NCBI GenBank assembly: GCA_022575985.1
Contig: JAKSXM010000007.1
Coordinates: 30,816,501-30,880,500 of the forward strand
Direction: 5' to 3'
Source of the DNA: Anagrus nilaparvatae
Lineage: Eukaryota; Arthropoda; Insecta; Hymenoptera; Mymaridae
Length of the DNA: 64,000 bases
The translations under genes were made by a program, and so were the position numbers. Positions 34,475 to 44,989 of this stretch are shown in pieces (within the stretch, counting starts at the first letter, position 1; every line of letters starts with the position of its first letter). A model generated the notes under the pieces. That model saw only the letters and a program-made list of their open reading frames with translations. It did not search any database and was not told where the DNA came from.

Positions 34475-35760
34475 ATGGCGTTTCTACATACTCACTCGTG
34501 CAAGTCTCTCAAGAGCGAGCTGGAATTATTTACAGTACCTTCAACTTAAGTAACGATAGAATCGAGTCACTGGGTTCATTATAAGCCTATAGCAAGTTTA
34601 TCAGATGATTGTCCGATAGAATTTAACATACCCGGGAAAACCGAGGAATATATCGACTTGGCTCACACTATGCTCTATTTGAAAGTTTCAATAAAAACCG
34701 ATAGCAAAACCGAGGGAGCAGATGATGCACTTCAAGCTCAAATAAAAAATGTGGGACCTGTAAACAATTTCATGCATTCACTTTTCAGTCGAGTAGATGT
34801 ATCGTTTAATCAGAAACTTGTTACGCCACCGTGTAACGGTTACGGTTACAGAGCGTACATTGAAAATTTGCTAAATTACTCTTCGGATGCAAAAAATTCG
34901 CATTTACAGAGCGTCTGTTGGTACAACGATACTGCTGGCTTTATGGATGATTTAAAAGATAGAAACATTGGTCTAAAAGCCCGGCGTAACTTTCTGAATG
35001 GAAGCAAGAGCATAGATATGATTGGCCACTTACACTGCGACGTTTTCAATCAAAATAAACTTCTTCTAAACGGCATAGATTTAAAAGTGAGACTCATTAA
35101 AGCCCGGCCGGCTTTTACAATAATGGACGAGACGGGTACCTTCTACGTACACTTTGAAGAAGCTACCTTACAAATTCGCAGGGTTAAGATAAGTCTCGGT
35201 GTGCTAATAGCCCATGCTAATACACTGTCAAAAACAACAGCCAAGTATGATTTAACAAAAGTCGACGTTAAATCAGTCGCTATATCTCAAGGAATTCTCA
35301 GTCATTCAATAGACTCTGTCATTATTGGTCAAATACCTAAGCGTATTATTCTAGGATTTGTAACAAACAAAGCTTATAAAGGAGATCGACGAATCAATCC
35401 CTTCAGCCAGTTTTCATAGGGAAAAACTCTGCATACGTAGAGGCTTATCATACTCTATTTAGCGGTACCGGTGTACATTTTCACAATCAAGGCAACTTCA
35501 TCAGCAGGCTGTCTTACCCAAATGGCTATTGCCTTTTTACTTTCGACTTAACCCCTGATCTATCAGCTAACAAGGGTCACTGAAACCTCGTAAAACACGG
35601 AACCGTGCGGATAGACGTACGTTTCGCAAAGGTTCTTACTGAAACTATAAACTGTATAATTTACTCCGAGTACAATTCAATATGTGAAATCGACGCCTCT
35701 CGTCAGTGTTACATCGACTTTAGCGGTCTATCAACGTTAAAAAGGTTTTTTTTTTTTATC
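34475..35760 (+). pseudogene. major capsid protein (double jelly-roll, hexon-like)
   Basis: It starts MAFLHTHSCKSLKSELELFT, the standard opening of Maverick major capsid proteins. It is broken by a TAA at 34547-34549 (codon 25), a frameshifting deletion at about 35400, and a TGA at 35581-35583. The open stretch 34658-35419 contains EEYIDLAHTMLYLKVSIKTD upstream, SLFSRVDVSFNQKLVTPP and FLNGSKSIDMIGHLHCDVFN. Downstream parts include AYVEAYHTLFSGTGVHFHNQ and FTFDLTPDLSA, then VRIDVRFAKVLTETINCIIY. About 25-35 residues seem missing at the deletion. The C-terminus runs without a stop through a T13 run into the next gene. Confidence 0.9.
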
Positions 35761-36282
35761 ATGGATATAGTCATTGATGTACAATTTTTCATGGGAATCG
35801 ACGGACTTTTACTACCTAAGGAGGTTGCCGTATTTGCACTAAATGACGATTTTTTATCCCACTGGATAATAAAACCTCCATACAATTCTACAAAAATATC
35901 ATACAACTCCCAACGACAAAATAATTGGTTAACCCACAACCACCACGGATTAAATTGGTTTCACGGAGACATAACTGGCGAAATTTTGACGAGAAATTTA
36001 CAGTCAATATCAAAAAAAGCAAGAAAAGTTTACGTACGTGGTCGCGACAAGCTAGTATTTCTACACAAAATCATAGCAAACGAAGTCATAAATTTAGAGT
36101 TGGAAATCAATCGTCCATCTTTCCAAAATTTACCACGGAAAAATTTATGTTGCATACAGCATTCAATAAAATTCAATCACGAGAAATACAGCTGCGCACT
36201 TAACAATGCTCAACGACTAAAGGTTTGGTTAAATCAAAATTTGAAAAATCTATCTCATGGGGTAAACACAGTAGACGCATAA
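35761..36282 (+). CDS. conserved Maverick-associated protein, unknown function
   Basis: From the ATG at 35761 the product is 173 residues: MDIVIDVQFFMGIDGLLLPK, EVAVFALNDDFLSHWIIKPP, QNNWLTHNHHGLNWFHGD, and KVYVRGRDKLVFL. Similar proteins accompany insect Mavericks. The D-x-x-x-D start followed by spaced His and Asp residues is reminiscent of a nuclease-like (RNase H/DEDD) fold, but I cannot confirm that. Cys/His residues near the C-terminus (CCIQHSIKF, YSCALNNA) could bind metal. The frame is open and continuous with the end of the capsid gene. Confidence 0.65.
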   Translation: MDIVIDVQFFMGIDGLLLPKEVAVFALNDDFLSHWIIKPPYNSTKISYNSQRQNNWLTHNHHGLNWFHGDITGEILTRNLQSISKKARKVYVRGRDKLVFLHKIIANEVINLELEINRPSFQNLPRKNLCCIQHSIKFNHEKYSCALNNAQRLKVWLNQNLKNLSHGVNTVDA

Positions 36283-36284
36283 AA

Positions 36285-36704
36285 ATGAACAGCTTAGAAA
36301 TTTTGGGATTTATATCTAAGATACCCTCCCACACGGTTGGAGTATTTCCAGCTGACAAGATACCTCGACTCTGAACAAAGCCTGTTGCTTTTGTGTTCAA
36401 CACCCAAGGCAATTCACTACCTGGTCAGCATTGGGTAGCCGTTTACGTTAATGGCAGAGGACATGGTTTATTTTTTGACAGCTATGGATTAGCACCATAC
36501 GTGATAAATCACGTCAGACGTTTAAGAAAAAACTACAAGCGATTCACCTGGAATACAAGACAACTTCAAAGTGCATCATCAAATGTCTGTGGTCAATTTT
36601 GCATCATGTTTTTGCAGTACATTTATCGCGGATTAAAAATGAAAGATTTTTCAAATAAATTTACAACAGACTTAAAACTAAATGACAGAATAGCTGCGCA
36701 TTAA
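36285..36704 (+). pseudogene. adenain-like cysteine protease (virion maturation)
   Basis: Starts MNSLEILGFISKIPSHTVGV two bases after the previous stop. Catalytic residues are all visible: His in LPGQHWVAVYV, Asp in LFFDSYGLAP, the oxyanion Gln in RQLQSASSN, and Cys in VCGQFCIMFLQYI. This is the C48-type protease of adenoviruses and Mavericks that trims capsid precursors. A TGA at 36372-36374 interrupts the N-terminal region in frame (after FPADKIPRL). The TAA at 36702 is followed by a further in-frame 45-codon tail to about 36844, which may be the original C-terminus. Confidence 0.9.
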
Positions 36705-36867
36705 GTCAACAGACTCAAACGGAATGCAAGATATAAAATAAATCGTAGAAACCACGCTTTTAGTCATTCGAACGAGTACTTTGGTAAAGGAATAAGCAGA
36801 GGCCTGAGATTACAAAATTATAACTGCAAAACACTACCATTTTAAATTAAAAAAAAAAAAAATCATC

Positions 36868-37598
36868 ATGGCCTGCTCAAACCAAAATTTGCTGCTTTTA
36901 TCTTTTTACGGCATCAACAAATCTTTTACGAAAAAAGTTGACATCGGTTTTGGATTGGATAAGTCTGAAACTGAATTTGAATTCGTTTTTCGACTATGCG
37001 CAACAATTTCAATTTTGGGTATTAGGCTCTCGACTATGACGGCTTGCAGTCCTTACGCTCATATTTCCAAAAAATCGACGACTACTTTTGCGGAAAAATA
37101 TCAGAGGATAACTTAATTGAAGAAAACGATTTCACCATTAAATTTACTCACTGTTATCAAGAAAAAGGAATAGAGATATCTTACGAAGATACCCAATCTG
37201 ATAATAATAATAAGAAATCAAAAGTGTGTTTAATTTTGCAAAAAGTCAGTTTTATCGCTTTAAAAAATATAGTAAATTTCATGAATTATAAGTTTCAGCT
37301 TTTAAATTCAAAAACCGATTATCTATCTATGTTACAAAAAAAATTCATCAGTTATTTAATCGATTGTTTGAACGAGAGTGGAAAAAAAATTATTTCACAA
37401 ATAAACGCTAAAGATGTGAGACAAATCTGCGAACGTTTTGACGAAAAGGTTAGCGAAAATTTACAAAATCAAATGAACGAAGAAAAAAAAGACACAGAAT
37501 GCAATTTAAGTTTGGAATACGCTCATCTCTACTTAAAAGAACTTTCTGTTCTTCATTTCAATTACTTGATATCTACACTGAATGCTGCATTTGAATAG
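36868..37598 (+). pseudogene. last gene of the element, unknown
   Basis: Two frames: 36868-37116 (MACSNQNLLLLSFYGINKSF, GFGLDKSETEFEFVF) and 37044-37598 (SLRSYFQKIDDYFCGKISED; DYLSMLQKKFISYLIDCLNE). The 5' and 3' parts look like one protein with at least one frameshift between about 36985 and 37040. The C-terminal two thirds are helical, Lys/Glu-rich, with no signal peptide or known motif. Position after the protease makes it an accessory virion or late gene by context only. Confidence 0.5.
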
Positions 37599-37630
37599 TA
37601 TAATCAAATTTGCATATTAATTCTCTAATA

Positions 37631-38480
37631 ATATTTTTCTTGAATTTTACACTCTTAAAAAAAAATTATGTATTATGTTTATACATGTTAACCAATGTAT
37701 CTAATTTTAAGTACGATTATAAACCTAACTTTTGTAAAATTATTGTAATCCATGATTTACTTTTTTTATAATAAATATAAAAATTATATGATAAAAAAAT
37801 CTTTAATTCATTTCAAACAAACCTTGCCTTATCTCTTTGAAGAAAAAAAGCAAATTAGTTTCTTGTTACACTTAAATCAAAATTAAAAAAATAATTTAAA
37901 AATTTAATTAAGAATGACCAAATTTCCAACAAAAAAAAAATAATTTTAAATTTATAAAGAAAAATTACAAAAAATTAGAGATTATCTTAAAAATATAAAA
38001 TTAACAAATTTAAAAAAAATGTTTAAACTTATAGGAAGCAAAAAGCGTCGACGATGCAATTTACAAAAAAAAAAAGAGATTATTATAATTATAATTATCA
38101 AATAAAAAAAGGTGAGGCATCATTTCACCCCCACCGGGACGTCAGAGTTTAGACACTCATAGCAAGGTCAGAGAATACATGACAAATCACCAACACATTC
38201 ATATATGTCTATTTCGTATTTTGCTGACGTCTGCGGTCTGGCCACAGTGGTACTATTACTACTATAATTTGTGCCTGCTTTGACAATGAATCCCGAAATT
38301 GTACACCAATTGAAGTTGAAAAATGTGCCGAAGATGATATACTATTAGAGCAAAATAATGAATAAATGTGGAAATAAATATATGTTTTATGTACTTGTAT
38401 TTATTTTGCAATAAATTTTAATTTTTTGAAATAAATTTTTGCTTTAAATTCTTATTCACCACTTGAAATATCACATCGTT
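37631..38480. other. AT-rich flank, weak coding-like tail
   Basis: Mostly A/T runs. Around 38245-38343 a frame ends CACFDNESRNCTPIEVEKCA then DDILLEQNNE and a stop, followed by AATAAA-type signals. This may be the last piece of a transposon gene, but nothing identifies it. No terminal repeat matching the left side of the virus-like element was found. Confidence 0.35.
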
Positions 38481-38900
38481 AACTCCAGTCAATATACGGG
38501 GCGGGGGGGGGGGGGTGTATTCTGTGTTTTTGCAAATTAAAGGGTGAAGTTCCAATTTTCAGTATACAGGACCCTGAAGTTCGTGATAGCGACCCAACCC
38601 TGAATTGGGACACTGAAAGCGCAAAAATACTCCTTTTATTTGCTGTATTTTTTGCAAATTTAGGGGTGAAATATTAACTTTTCATAAGAAAGTACCCGAA
38701 ATTCTTGATCAGCGACCCCAAAAACTCATGTGGACCAAATCTGGACGCTCAAAATTCAAATACACCAAAAACACCCCTTTTTAGGGTAGTTTTTGCAAAT
38801 TTAAGGGTGTTACGCAAATTTCTTATATAAAAGACCCCAAAATTCGTGATTAGCGACCCAAAAAACCTATAACAGACCAAATCATTTTCCCCGTACGGAG
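38480..38900 (+). repeat. tandem repeats with AGCGACCC/CCAAAT motif, 120-150 bp units
   Basis: Three diverged units contain CGTGATAGCGACCC (about 38582), CTTGATCAGCGACCC (38704) and CGTGATTAGCGACCC (38855), each preceded by a GCAAATTTAGGGGTGAA-like segment. A G14 run lies at 38503-38516. Reverse-complement copies occur at 43735-44190. Confidence 0.7.
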
Positions 38901-39499
38901 CTGGATTTTGAGTTTTCCATATATGTATAGTCCAGGCCCTTCAGGCAAAATATTTGGGATCAGTTTTTTCATGTTCTATTTTTCTGATCAAGACGTGTCA
39001 GGACTTTTTGGATGGGGAATTTCATAAGCTTTTTTTTTATTTGAAAAAATTTTATGTATCATCAACAGTTTCAGAGAAATTTCAAAAAAACTGAAAATGT
39101 TGACCTTTGACCTTGATTTTCCGAAAATTCTTAATCGCTGGATATGTAACCTCGACTGTTTTTTAAAGTATACACTATTACGAGCATTATAAAAAAAAAT
39201 TGTCCCATTTAATAATTAATAGGGGGTTTGGTGTGTTTTTTGAATCCCTCTCTTGGACTATTTAATAAATATTATGATAAATAAAGAGCGTTAAAAATCA
39301 TATTTCTAACATCGTTTTTACTTGATACTTCCAATTTGATATTATCTTTGGCTGCAAGGAAAAAAGACACATCTTAAACTTTCAATTTGTTGAATAAAAC
39401 GGCTTTAAATTTTTTGTTTCTTTTTTTATAAACTATTAAAAATTCATATTTTACATTACTTTTTTTTTCTTTAACAAATATTTCTTAAAATTACTACCT
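38901..39499. other. nothing recognised except LINE target site
   Basis: AT-rich; ends with the left copy of the LINE target duplication AAAATTACTACCT at 39487-39499. Confidence 0.5.
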
Positions 39500-40773
39500 T
39501 AACTTCGGTGTATCGGACCCAAGCCCGGGACCTTATAGGAGGAAGAAGGAGAGTAGTTCATGTCTTATTGGGGCAGTTTCTGGATGCTCTGGACGCATGG
39601 GATCCAAAATTAATAACCATAATAAAAACCCAAACCAAAACGTTAGTAATAACGGAAACTCTTATGGAATTCTTAAAGAAATACCTTAGGCGAAACAATT
39701 ATTGATTCACTGAAAACTCCTTCCCATAAGCCCGGGATTCACAAAGAGCTTTTATCGGCTCTGCAAGACCCCTAGCCTCGGTGTTTCAATCGAAAATACT
39801 GGCTATATAGATGTACACGGAGAAGATGCTTTGTCAGGGGACAGAGGGAATGAGAATTAGCATACGCTCGGATAGCGTGGCTCCTCTCAACGCTCTGAAC
39901 TCGATAACGGTTTTCTCGAAGCTAGGGGAATCAAGGGGAGCTAGAAAGTTCAACAGGGCCCTAGGTACCTTTCCGATCTACGTGTGGCGTGAGGAACTAC
40001 TGAATATGAATAGAATCTATACTCGTGTTGTAGTGGGCTGGATAACTGGTCACTCCATATTGAACCATCATAGATGGGGAACATAAACGATATTCGGAAC
40101 TGCAGATTCTGCGATGAATCGACAGAAACCACCGAACATCTGATCTGGTCTTTCCCAGTGCTGGAGGAACGACGTAGATGGTACCTCGAGCTTTTACTAA
40201 CGAACACGGAAGATATTGGACCATTCAAAATTCAGAAACTAGTGAACTTCCTAAGGTCACTTGGCCTTGAGGACTTCATGGGAGGGCGGAGAGGGTAGCC
40301 TAAGGGGAAGCCTGCAACAGGTATACTCGAACAGTGGTAAGATCTCGGTAACATATTTCTACCAGCTATGCCTCAAAGTCTATACTCGCCCTGATAGATT
40401 CTCCTAACTGGGGAACCTGGAGCTGGTTCATTGCCGAAAGAACCTGGTGGGGGTTATTCTTACCTCTGGTCCGCATCTTCGGAACTCTAACACACAAAGC
40501 AGCAATTAAGCAGTTATTCAAACCCTCGAAGGAAGGGTGATTTTGGGACCATGGAAACAGATCTGGACTTCCAGAGGCAAGATCTCTGCGGTTTGTCACT
40601 TTTGGGACACTAACCGCGGGTACCATCCAAGGGAAAAAATAACACAATATCGGGACATCCAGGGCTTTTATTTAAAGAGGCCACGATGAACCAACGGGAA
40701 TCCGGGTGGAGCACTAGGGGCTTTTTAATTATGTCGGGTGCTCCGAAGCTTGTCTCCCCCAACCCAGGCAAAA
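39500..40773 (+). mobile_element. 5'-truncated jockey/R1-type LINE with 13-bp target duplication
   Basis: AAAATTACTACCT occurs at 39487-39499 and 40774-40786. The insert contains RNase H-like and C-terminal zinc-knuckle sequence, then a 3' UTR and a short A tail. It is GC-richer than its flanks. Its ORF2 end closely resembles that of the second copy ending at about 48270. Confidence 0.9.
39811..40298 (+). pseudogene. LINE ORF2 RNase H end and zinc knuckle
   Basis: The frame 39811-40086 has an RNase H-like block (MRISIRSDSVAPLNALNSIT, where usual copies have a catalytic SDSQAAL) and IYTRVVVGWITGHSIL. The overlapping frame 40074-40298 gives NCRFCDESTETTEHLIWSFP, the C-2-C-8-H-4-(C) knuckle with the last Cys changed to Phe. 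A frameshift joins the two. Loss of a knuckle Cys and the shift show decay. Confidence 0.75.
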
Positions 40774-40786
40774 AAAATTACTACCT

Positions 40787-41374
40787 GAGTGTTTTTAATC
40801 ATTTTTATTTATTTATTATTAAAATACAATGGTTTAAAAAAACAGTTTAGGAAATAACAACACAACTCCGTGGGAGACGTGCCTCTTTACTCTAATATAT
40901 AATCTGTCACGTATAATATATAAATGTCTAAGATTTAATCTATACTAGCATATGCCTCCTCACCAATACCGTAAAAATACAAAAGTTCAACATGTTTTTT
41001 ATAGCTTATCACGCTTTACTTTTTTATCATTATTATAATTCTAATTTTTATTATTTAAAATAAAAACTATTTGTTTTTAATTAAATAATTAAATTTTTTA
41101 TAAATTTTAAATTATTATATTGTTTCATTAAAGCTGTTTATTAAATAAATTTTAGAGAAGTCTGAACAGGGTGGTAATTACACTACCGAAATTATTACTA
41201 TAATAAAATAGTTATGAATAAAAATTTACTGGTTCCTTTTTGACTAAAAAATATTTAACTTAAAATTAAATTTTCTACTTTAGCTTTAATTATTTCTAAA
41301 AACAATTATGAAAATATACCTTACACCCGTAACGGTATTGTATTCTAAAAAAAAGGAAGGGGCAGTTGGGGGCT
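40787..41374. other. nothing recognised
   Basis: AT-rich msps-intron DNA. Confidence 0.5.
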
Positions 41375-41620
41375 ATTTTGGGCTAAAATTGTCATCTAGT
41401 AGGTATTTTTACCCACTACTTTCATTTCTGAAGTCGGTTTTTACATACGACCCCTAGAAAATAAGATATCATTCCTTAAAGGTAAGGTAAATATTACATT
41501 ATTTTTTCGATGCGAAAGGGGGTGATATCTTATTTTCTAGGGGTTGTACGTAAAAACCAACTTCAGAAATGAAAGTAGTGGGTAAAAATACCTACTGGAT
41601 GACAATTATAGCCCAAAATA
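41375..41620. mobile_element. MITE-like element with about 95-bp inverted arms
   Basis: Left arm 41375-41471 and right arm 41523-41620 are reverse complements at over 90 percent by eye (for example CCCACTACTTTCATTTCTGA against TCAGAAATGAAAGTAGTGGG). A diverged third copy of the right arm lies in direct orientation at about 41815-41945, suggesting that a related larger repeat covers 41.3-41.95 kb. Confidence 0.75.
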
Positions 41621-41945
41621 TTCATTTTTTCTTTTATGCTACAAATCCACACCTTAACCCATTCAAGGGGCTGAAGATAAAAAATTGGCATAAATTCGTT
41701 TTTTTTATGTTCCTGATAGTCCCATATTAATTTTTTATTGCCATGAAATATTTTTTGTGCCCATTATATTAATTTAAATAACATGTAAAAATTATAAAAA
41801 AATTTTCCCACTTTTAGGGGATGATATAACATTTTCAAGGGGTTGCACGTTAAAACGGACTTCGGAAATGAAAAGAGCAGGCCCGATTACCTACTAGGTA
41901 ACATTTTTAGCTCAAAATATCGATTTTTTCATTTAAAAATATTCA

Positions 41946-43424
41946 AATAGCTTGAATGTGTCGATTAGGCGTTAATGGGTTAATCAAGTTTAATTTAAGG
42001 TATTAGGATAGTAAAAATTTATGATAACAGAAATGAATGAAACTTATAAAATATAAAGATAAAGTTTTTAAAAAATGAAATAAACTTTCTTTTACAACTT
42101 TGGTTGCCTAATTATTATTTAATCAAGAAAAAGGTGTAGGTAGTTTAACATTGCTCTTATGGAAAATCATCTTTGGAGCTTTTGAAAAGTATGATTGCGA
42201 TAACACAGATTAATGAAACTTAAATATATGGTATATAAAAGCTCAAAGATTATATTTCCAATTTGTTTTACTTGTTTCATTGCATAATTATTAAATAATT
42301 AAATAAAAAGTATGTAAATAACCTAGTATTATACTAATACATATACGATTTTACATATGTATGTAGCGTCGATAATTCAGAAATCGAAAAAAAAATACCA
42401 ACAAAATGGCGTATTACTATCCTAACACCTTAATATTAATTTTCTGAGTCTTCTCTACAATTTTGGATTTTTTAAGATCTATTTTATTGTTATATAATAT
42501 TTTTTTACATTTTAACCTCTACTGAAATTTTCGGGTTCTTATCCGTACCTTGGGATTTTTCTAGATAATTTTTTTTGTTTTAAATAATAAATAAAAAATT
42601 AAAGAAGAGTTTTCGAAGTGAGCAAAAATAAATATATTCCCTTATAGATAAATGGCTAAAAACTTGATCACGTAAGTAAAATTTCACGCTCTTTCAAAAT
42701 CTGACATTAGTTTTCATCTAAAACCCTTAAATTTACCCTAACAAGGGTGAAAGGGGTAGATCAGGCATTATTAAGAAATGTTTACAAAAATCAATGAAAA
42801 AAGTATCCAATTTTATTGAAAAATGTTTGAAAATAATATTTTTGAAGTAAATCTTCTATCTTCTATCTTCTATTAAAAGAATGAAATGTAACGCTGATTT
42901 TGAGACATTTTAAAACTCATTCTGATTGGTCTGTACTTAACAGCTGTTATTCATTTCGAAATTAATACTTACGCGCTCTTGCGGTGTACAAATTAAACCT
43001 TATACTGTTCTGTTATTTTTAATGGCGCGTATTTTAAAATTTAGTATTTTATTATTAGTTATTTTTTATTTTTTTTTCTTCATTTTGAAAGGGTGAATAA
43101 TATAATATTATTAACATGTTATTTTCTGTCTTAAATACAAAATTAGTTATTTATGAGGAATCAGTTAATGAAATAAGTTCGATATAAAGTTATAATATAT
43201 CAAATGGGAAGGTTGACATGAGGTGCATAGAACCGAGGGCCTGTGATCGCATAATTGGTAAAATGTACCTAATTTAGGGTTAATTCATAAAGTAAAACTT
43301 AAAATCATAAACTTTAGCTTAGAATGAAGATTTTGTACAAATAAAATCGAAAATTTGTTTTATTAAATAAATATTTGTTTAAAATTTAAATTGTTTTTCA
43401 TTTAAAATTGAACTTGAGGGGATT
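41946..43424. other. AT-rich region, probably interior of a Helitron
   Basis: No coding frame. Three tandem TCTTCTA words occur at about 42848-42870 after an A; they might be a Helitron 5' TC end, but this is only a guess. Confidence 0.35.
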
Positions 43425-43460
43425 GGCGCGCTTTAGCGCGCAGGGGGCGTAGCCCCCTAG
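43425..43460 (+). mobile_element. Helitron 3' terminus
   Basis: Two GC hairpins in an AT-rich background: GGCGCGCTTTAGCGCGC, then AGGGGGCGTAGCCCCCT, ending CTAG followed by T. This is the canonical Helitron 3' end (hairpin, CTRR, insertion next to T). The GGCGCGC motif also appears at the ends of copies A and B. Confidence 0.7.
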
Positions 43461-43734
43461 TTTAAGTAAAACATTTTATTTTATGTGTCCGTTCACTATA
43501 TAATTTAAAATAAATTAAAGACAATAAAAATTTTTTTTTTATAATAAAAGAAAATTTATTTTTTCCGTCTAATAGTGACAAGTCAATTATAAACTGACGC
43601 GTTTCGAGATATGTAATCTCATTTTCAAAGATTTAAGAAAATTTTTTATTTTCGTGTCATCTCTTTGATACAACGAAGTATACTCTGTATATTCCCTAGT
43701 TTAAATAAAATCCGTATACATTAGGGTCTCATTC

Positions 43735-44190
43735 GTTTTGGCCCTGTTTACACCCTTAAAAAATACGGGTTTGATTGTATTATCACTGACAAATACCAGA
43801 TTAGCTCTATTATATATTTTTTGGGTCGCTGAACACGAAAATGTGGGCCCTTAAATTTGCAAAAACTACCCCCAAGAAGGGTTTTTTTTTACATATTCGC
43901 ATTTTGAGCGCTCAGATTTGAGTCATACGGGTTTTTTGGGTCACTGATCAAGAACTTTGACTTTTTGTAAATAAATAATTAAAATTTCACCCCTAAATTG
44001 GCTAAAGCTACCCCCCGGGTGATATTTTTGCTATTTTCAAACTTTTAGCATCCAGGATATGATCATATAGGTTTTTTGGGTCGCTAATCAAGAATTTCGA
44101 CTCCTTTTTCTTAAATATTCCATATCTCACTCTTAATATAGCTAAAAATACCCTTAATATGGAATATATTTAGTTTGGCTCACTTCTAAA
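43735..44190 (-). repeat. inverted copies of the 38.5-kb tandem repeat
   Basis: Units with GGGTCGCTGAACACGAA, GGGTCACTGATCAAGAAC and GGGTCGCTAATCAAGAATT alternate with ACTACCCCCAAGAAGGG and TTTCACCCCTAAATTGGC. They are reverse complements of the units at 38480-38900. Confidence 0.7.
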
Positions 44191-44315
44191 ACTCTCCGCC
44201 CCGGAGTTAACGAGTTAACAAATGATTGTAAAAAAGTTATTTAACTTTTCAAAATTTATAAAAATTGTAAACAAATAAAGAATTAAAATTGAATAAATAG
44301 TATATTTTTAACCAA

Positions 44316-44416
44316 GGGAGCAAAAAAAAAGAATGGCCCAGAGCGCACGTTAATTAGCATCCGAGGCGAAGCCGAGGATGGTAAAGTGCGCTCTGGGGCA
44401 TTCTTTTTTTGCTCCC
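44316..44416. repeat. 101-bp near-perfect hairpin
   Basis: GGGAGCAAAAAAAAAGAATG at the start pairs with CATTCTTTTTTTGCTCCC at the end. Inside, CCCAGAGCGCAC pairs with GTGCGCTCTGGG, and CATCCGAGGCGAAGCCGAGGATG closes the loop. A second smaller inverted repeat (GGGTCGAAAA...TTTTTTCGACCC) follows at about 44480-44506, nested in CTTTCTCACTGGG/CCCACTAGAAAG. Weak symmetry extends outward to about 44306 and 44425. Confidence 0.85.
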
Positions 44417-44989
44417 ATGGATAAAACGAAATTTTTCTTTCTCACTGGGGAAAAAACGCGTTTTTTCGATCTCGTTGCGGGTCGAAAACACTTTTTTCGA
44501 CCCACTAGAAAGAAAATATATAAATAAAAACATTACCTTTTTCTTCTCTAACAATTGTAATGCAAAATATTTTGATTTTTTTTTATAATAATACAAAAAA
44601 AAAATTAATAGTATAATAGTTTCAGAAAAAAATATGAATGATAGTATGTAATACAATGTAAAAAAAAGAAAGGTTAAAATATTATTATAAATAAGTCTTT
44701 CTTTTAATTTCTCTCTCTTTGTTATTCTGTAAAGTCTTTCTGTCTTCATTTAGACTTAGTATAGTTCCTATGCTGGATTTGAAGTTTTGTTGTTATTCCT
44801 TAATTTGACGCAGTTGCCCGTTTTTACCTTAAATTTATTAAATTTAGCTTTTTTACGAATCTATGTAAAAATTGAAATTTTTGACTTATAGCCCTAATTA
44901 TTGTCTTATACAAAAATATGGTATTAAAAAATATAAAATTATGGAAAATTTTAATTTTCCGAAAAACTGGAGATGTATCTTTTTCCTTG

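Larger units (their letters stand above)
29221..37630 (+). mobile_element. decayed Maverick/Polinton (adintovirus-like) virus-derived element
   Basis: Eleven to twelve same-strand genes in about 8.4 kb give the virion set of Maverick/Polinton and adintovirus-like elements: packaging ATPase, PLA2-domain protein, integrase with chromodomain, penton-like and hexon-like capsid proteins, pX-like protein and adenain-like protease. The block is clearly less AT-rich than its flanks. Protein-primed DNA polymerase B and terminal inverted repeats were not found, so the copy is truncated or its ends are eroded. It lies in an msps intron in antisense orientation. Borders are set by composition and gene ends only. 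Confidence 0.9.

Noticed and set aside
29221..37630. Bracovirus or nudivirus origin of the virus-like block
   Set aside because: The capsid, ATPase, integrase and adenain-like protease set is that of Maverick/adintovirus-like elements; no nudivirus core genes are seen.
40366..40647. 93-codon minus frame in the LINE
   Set aside because: Antisense to the LINE 3' UTR; no conserved features.
44354..44749. 131-codon minus frame
   Set aside because: It starts in AT-rich noise and runs into the 101-bp hairpin; no homology or composition signal.
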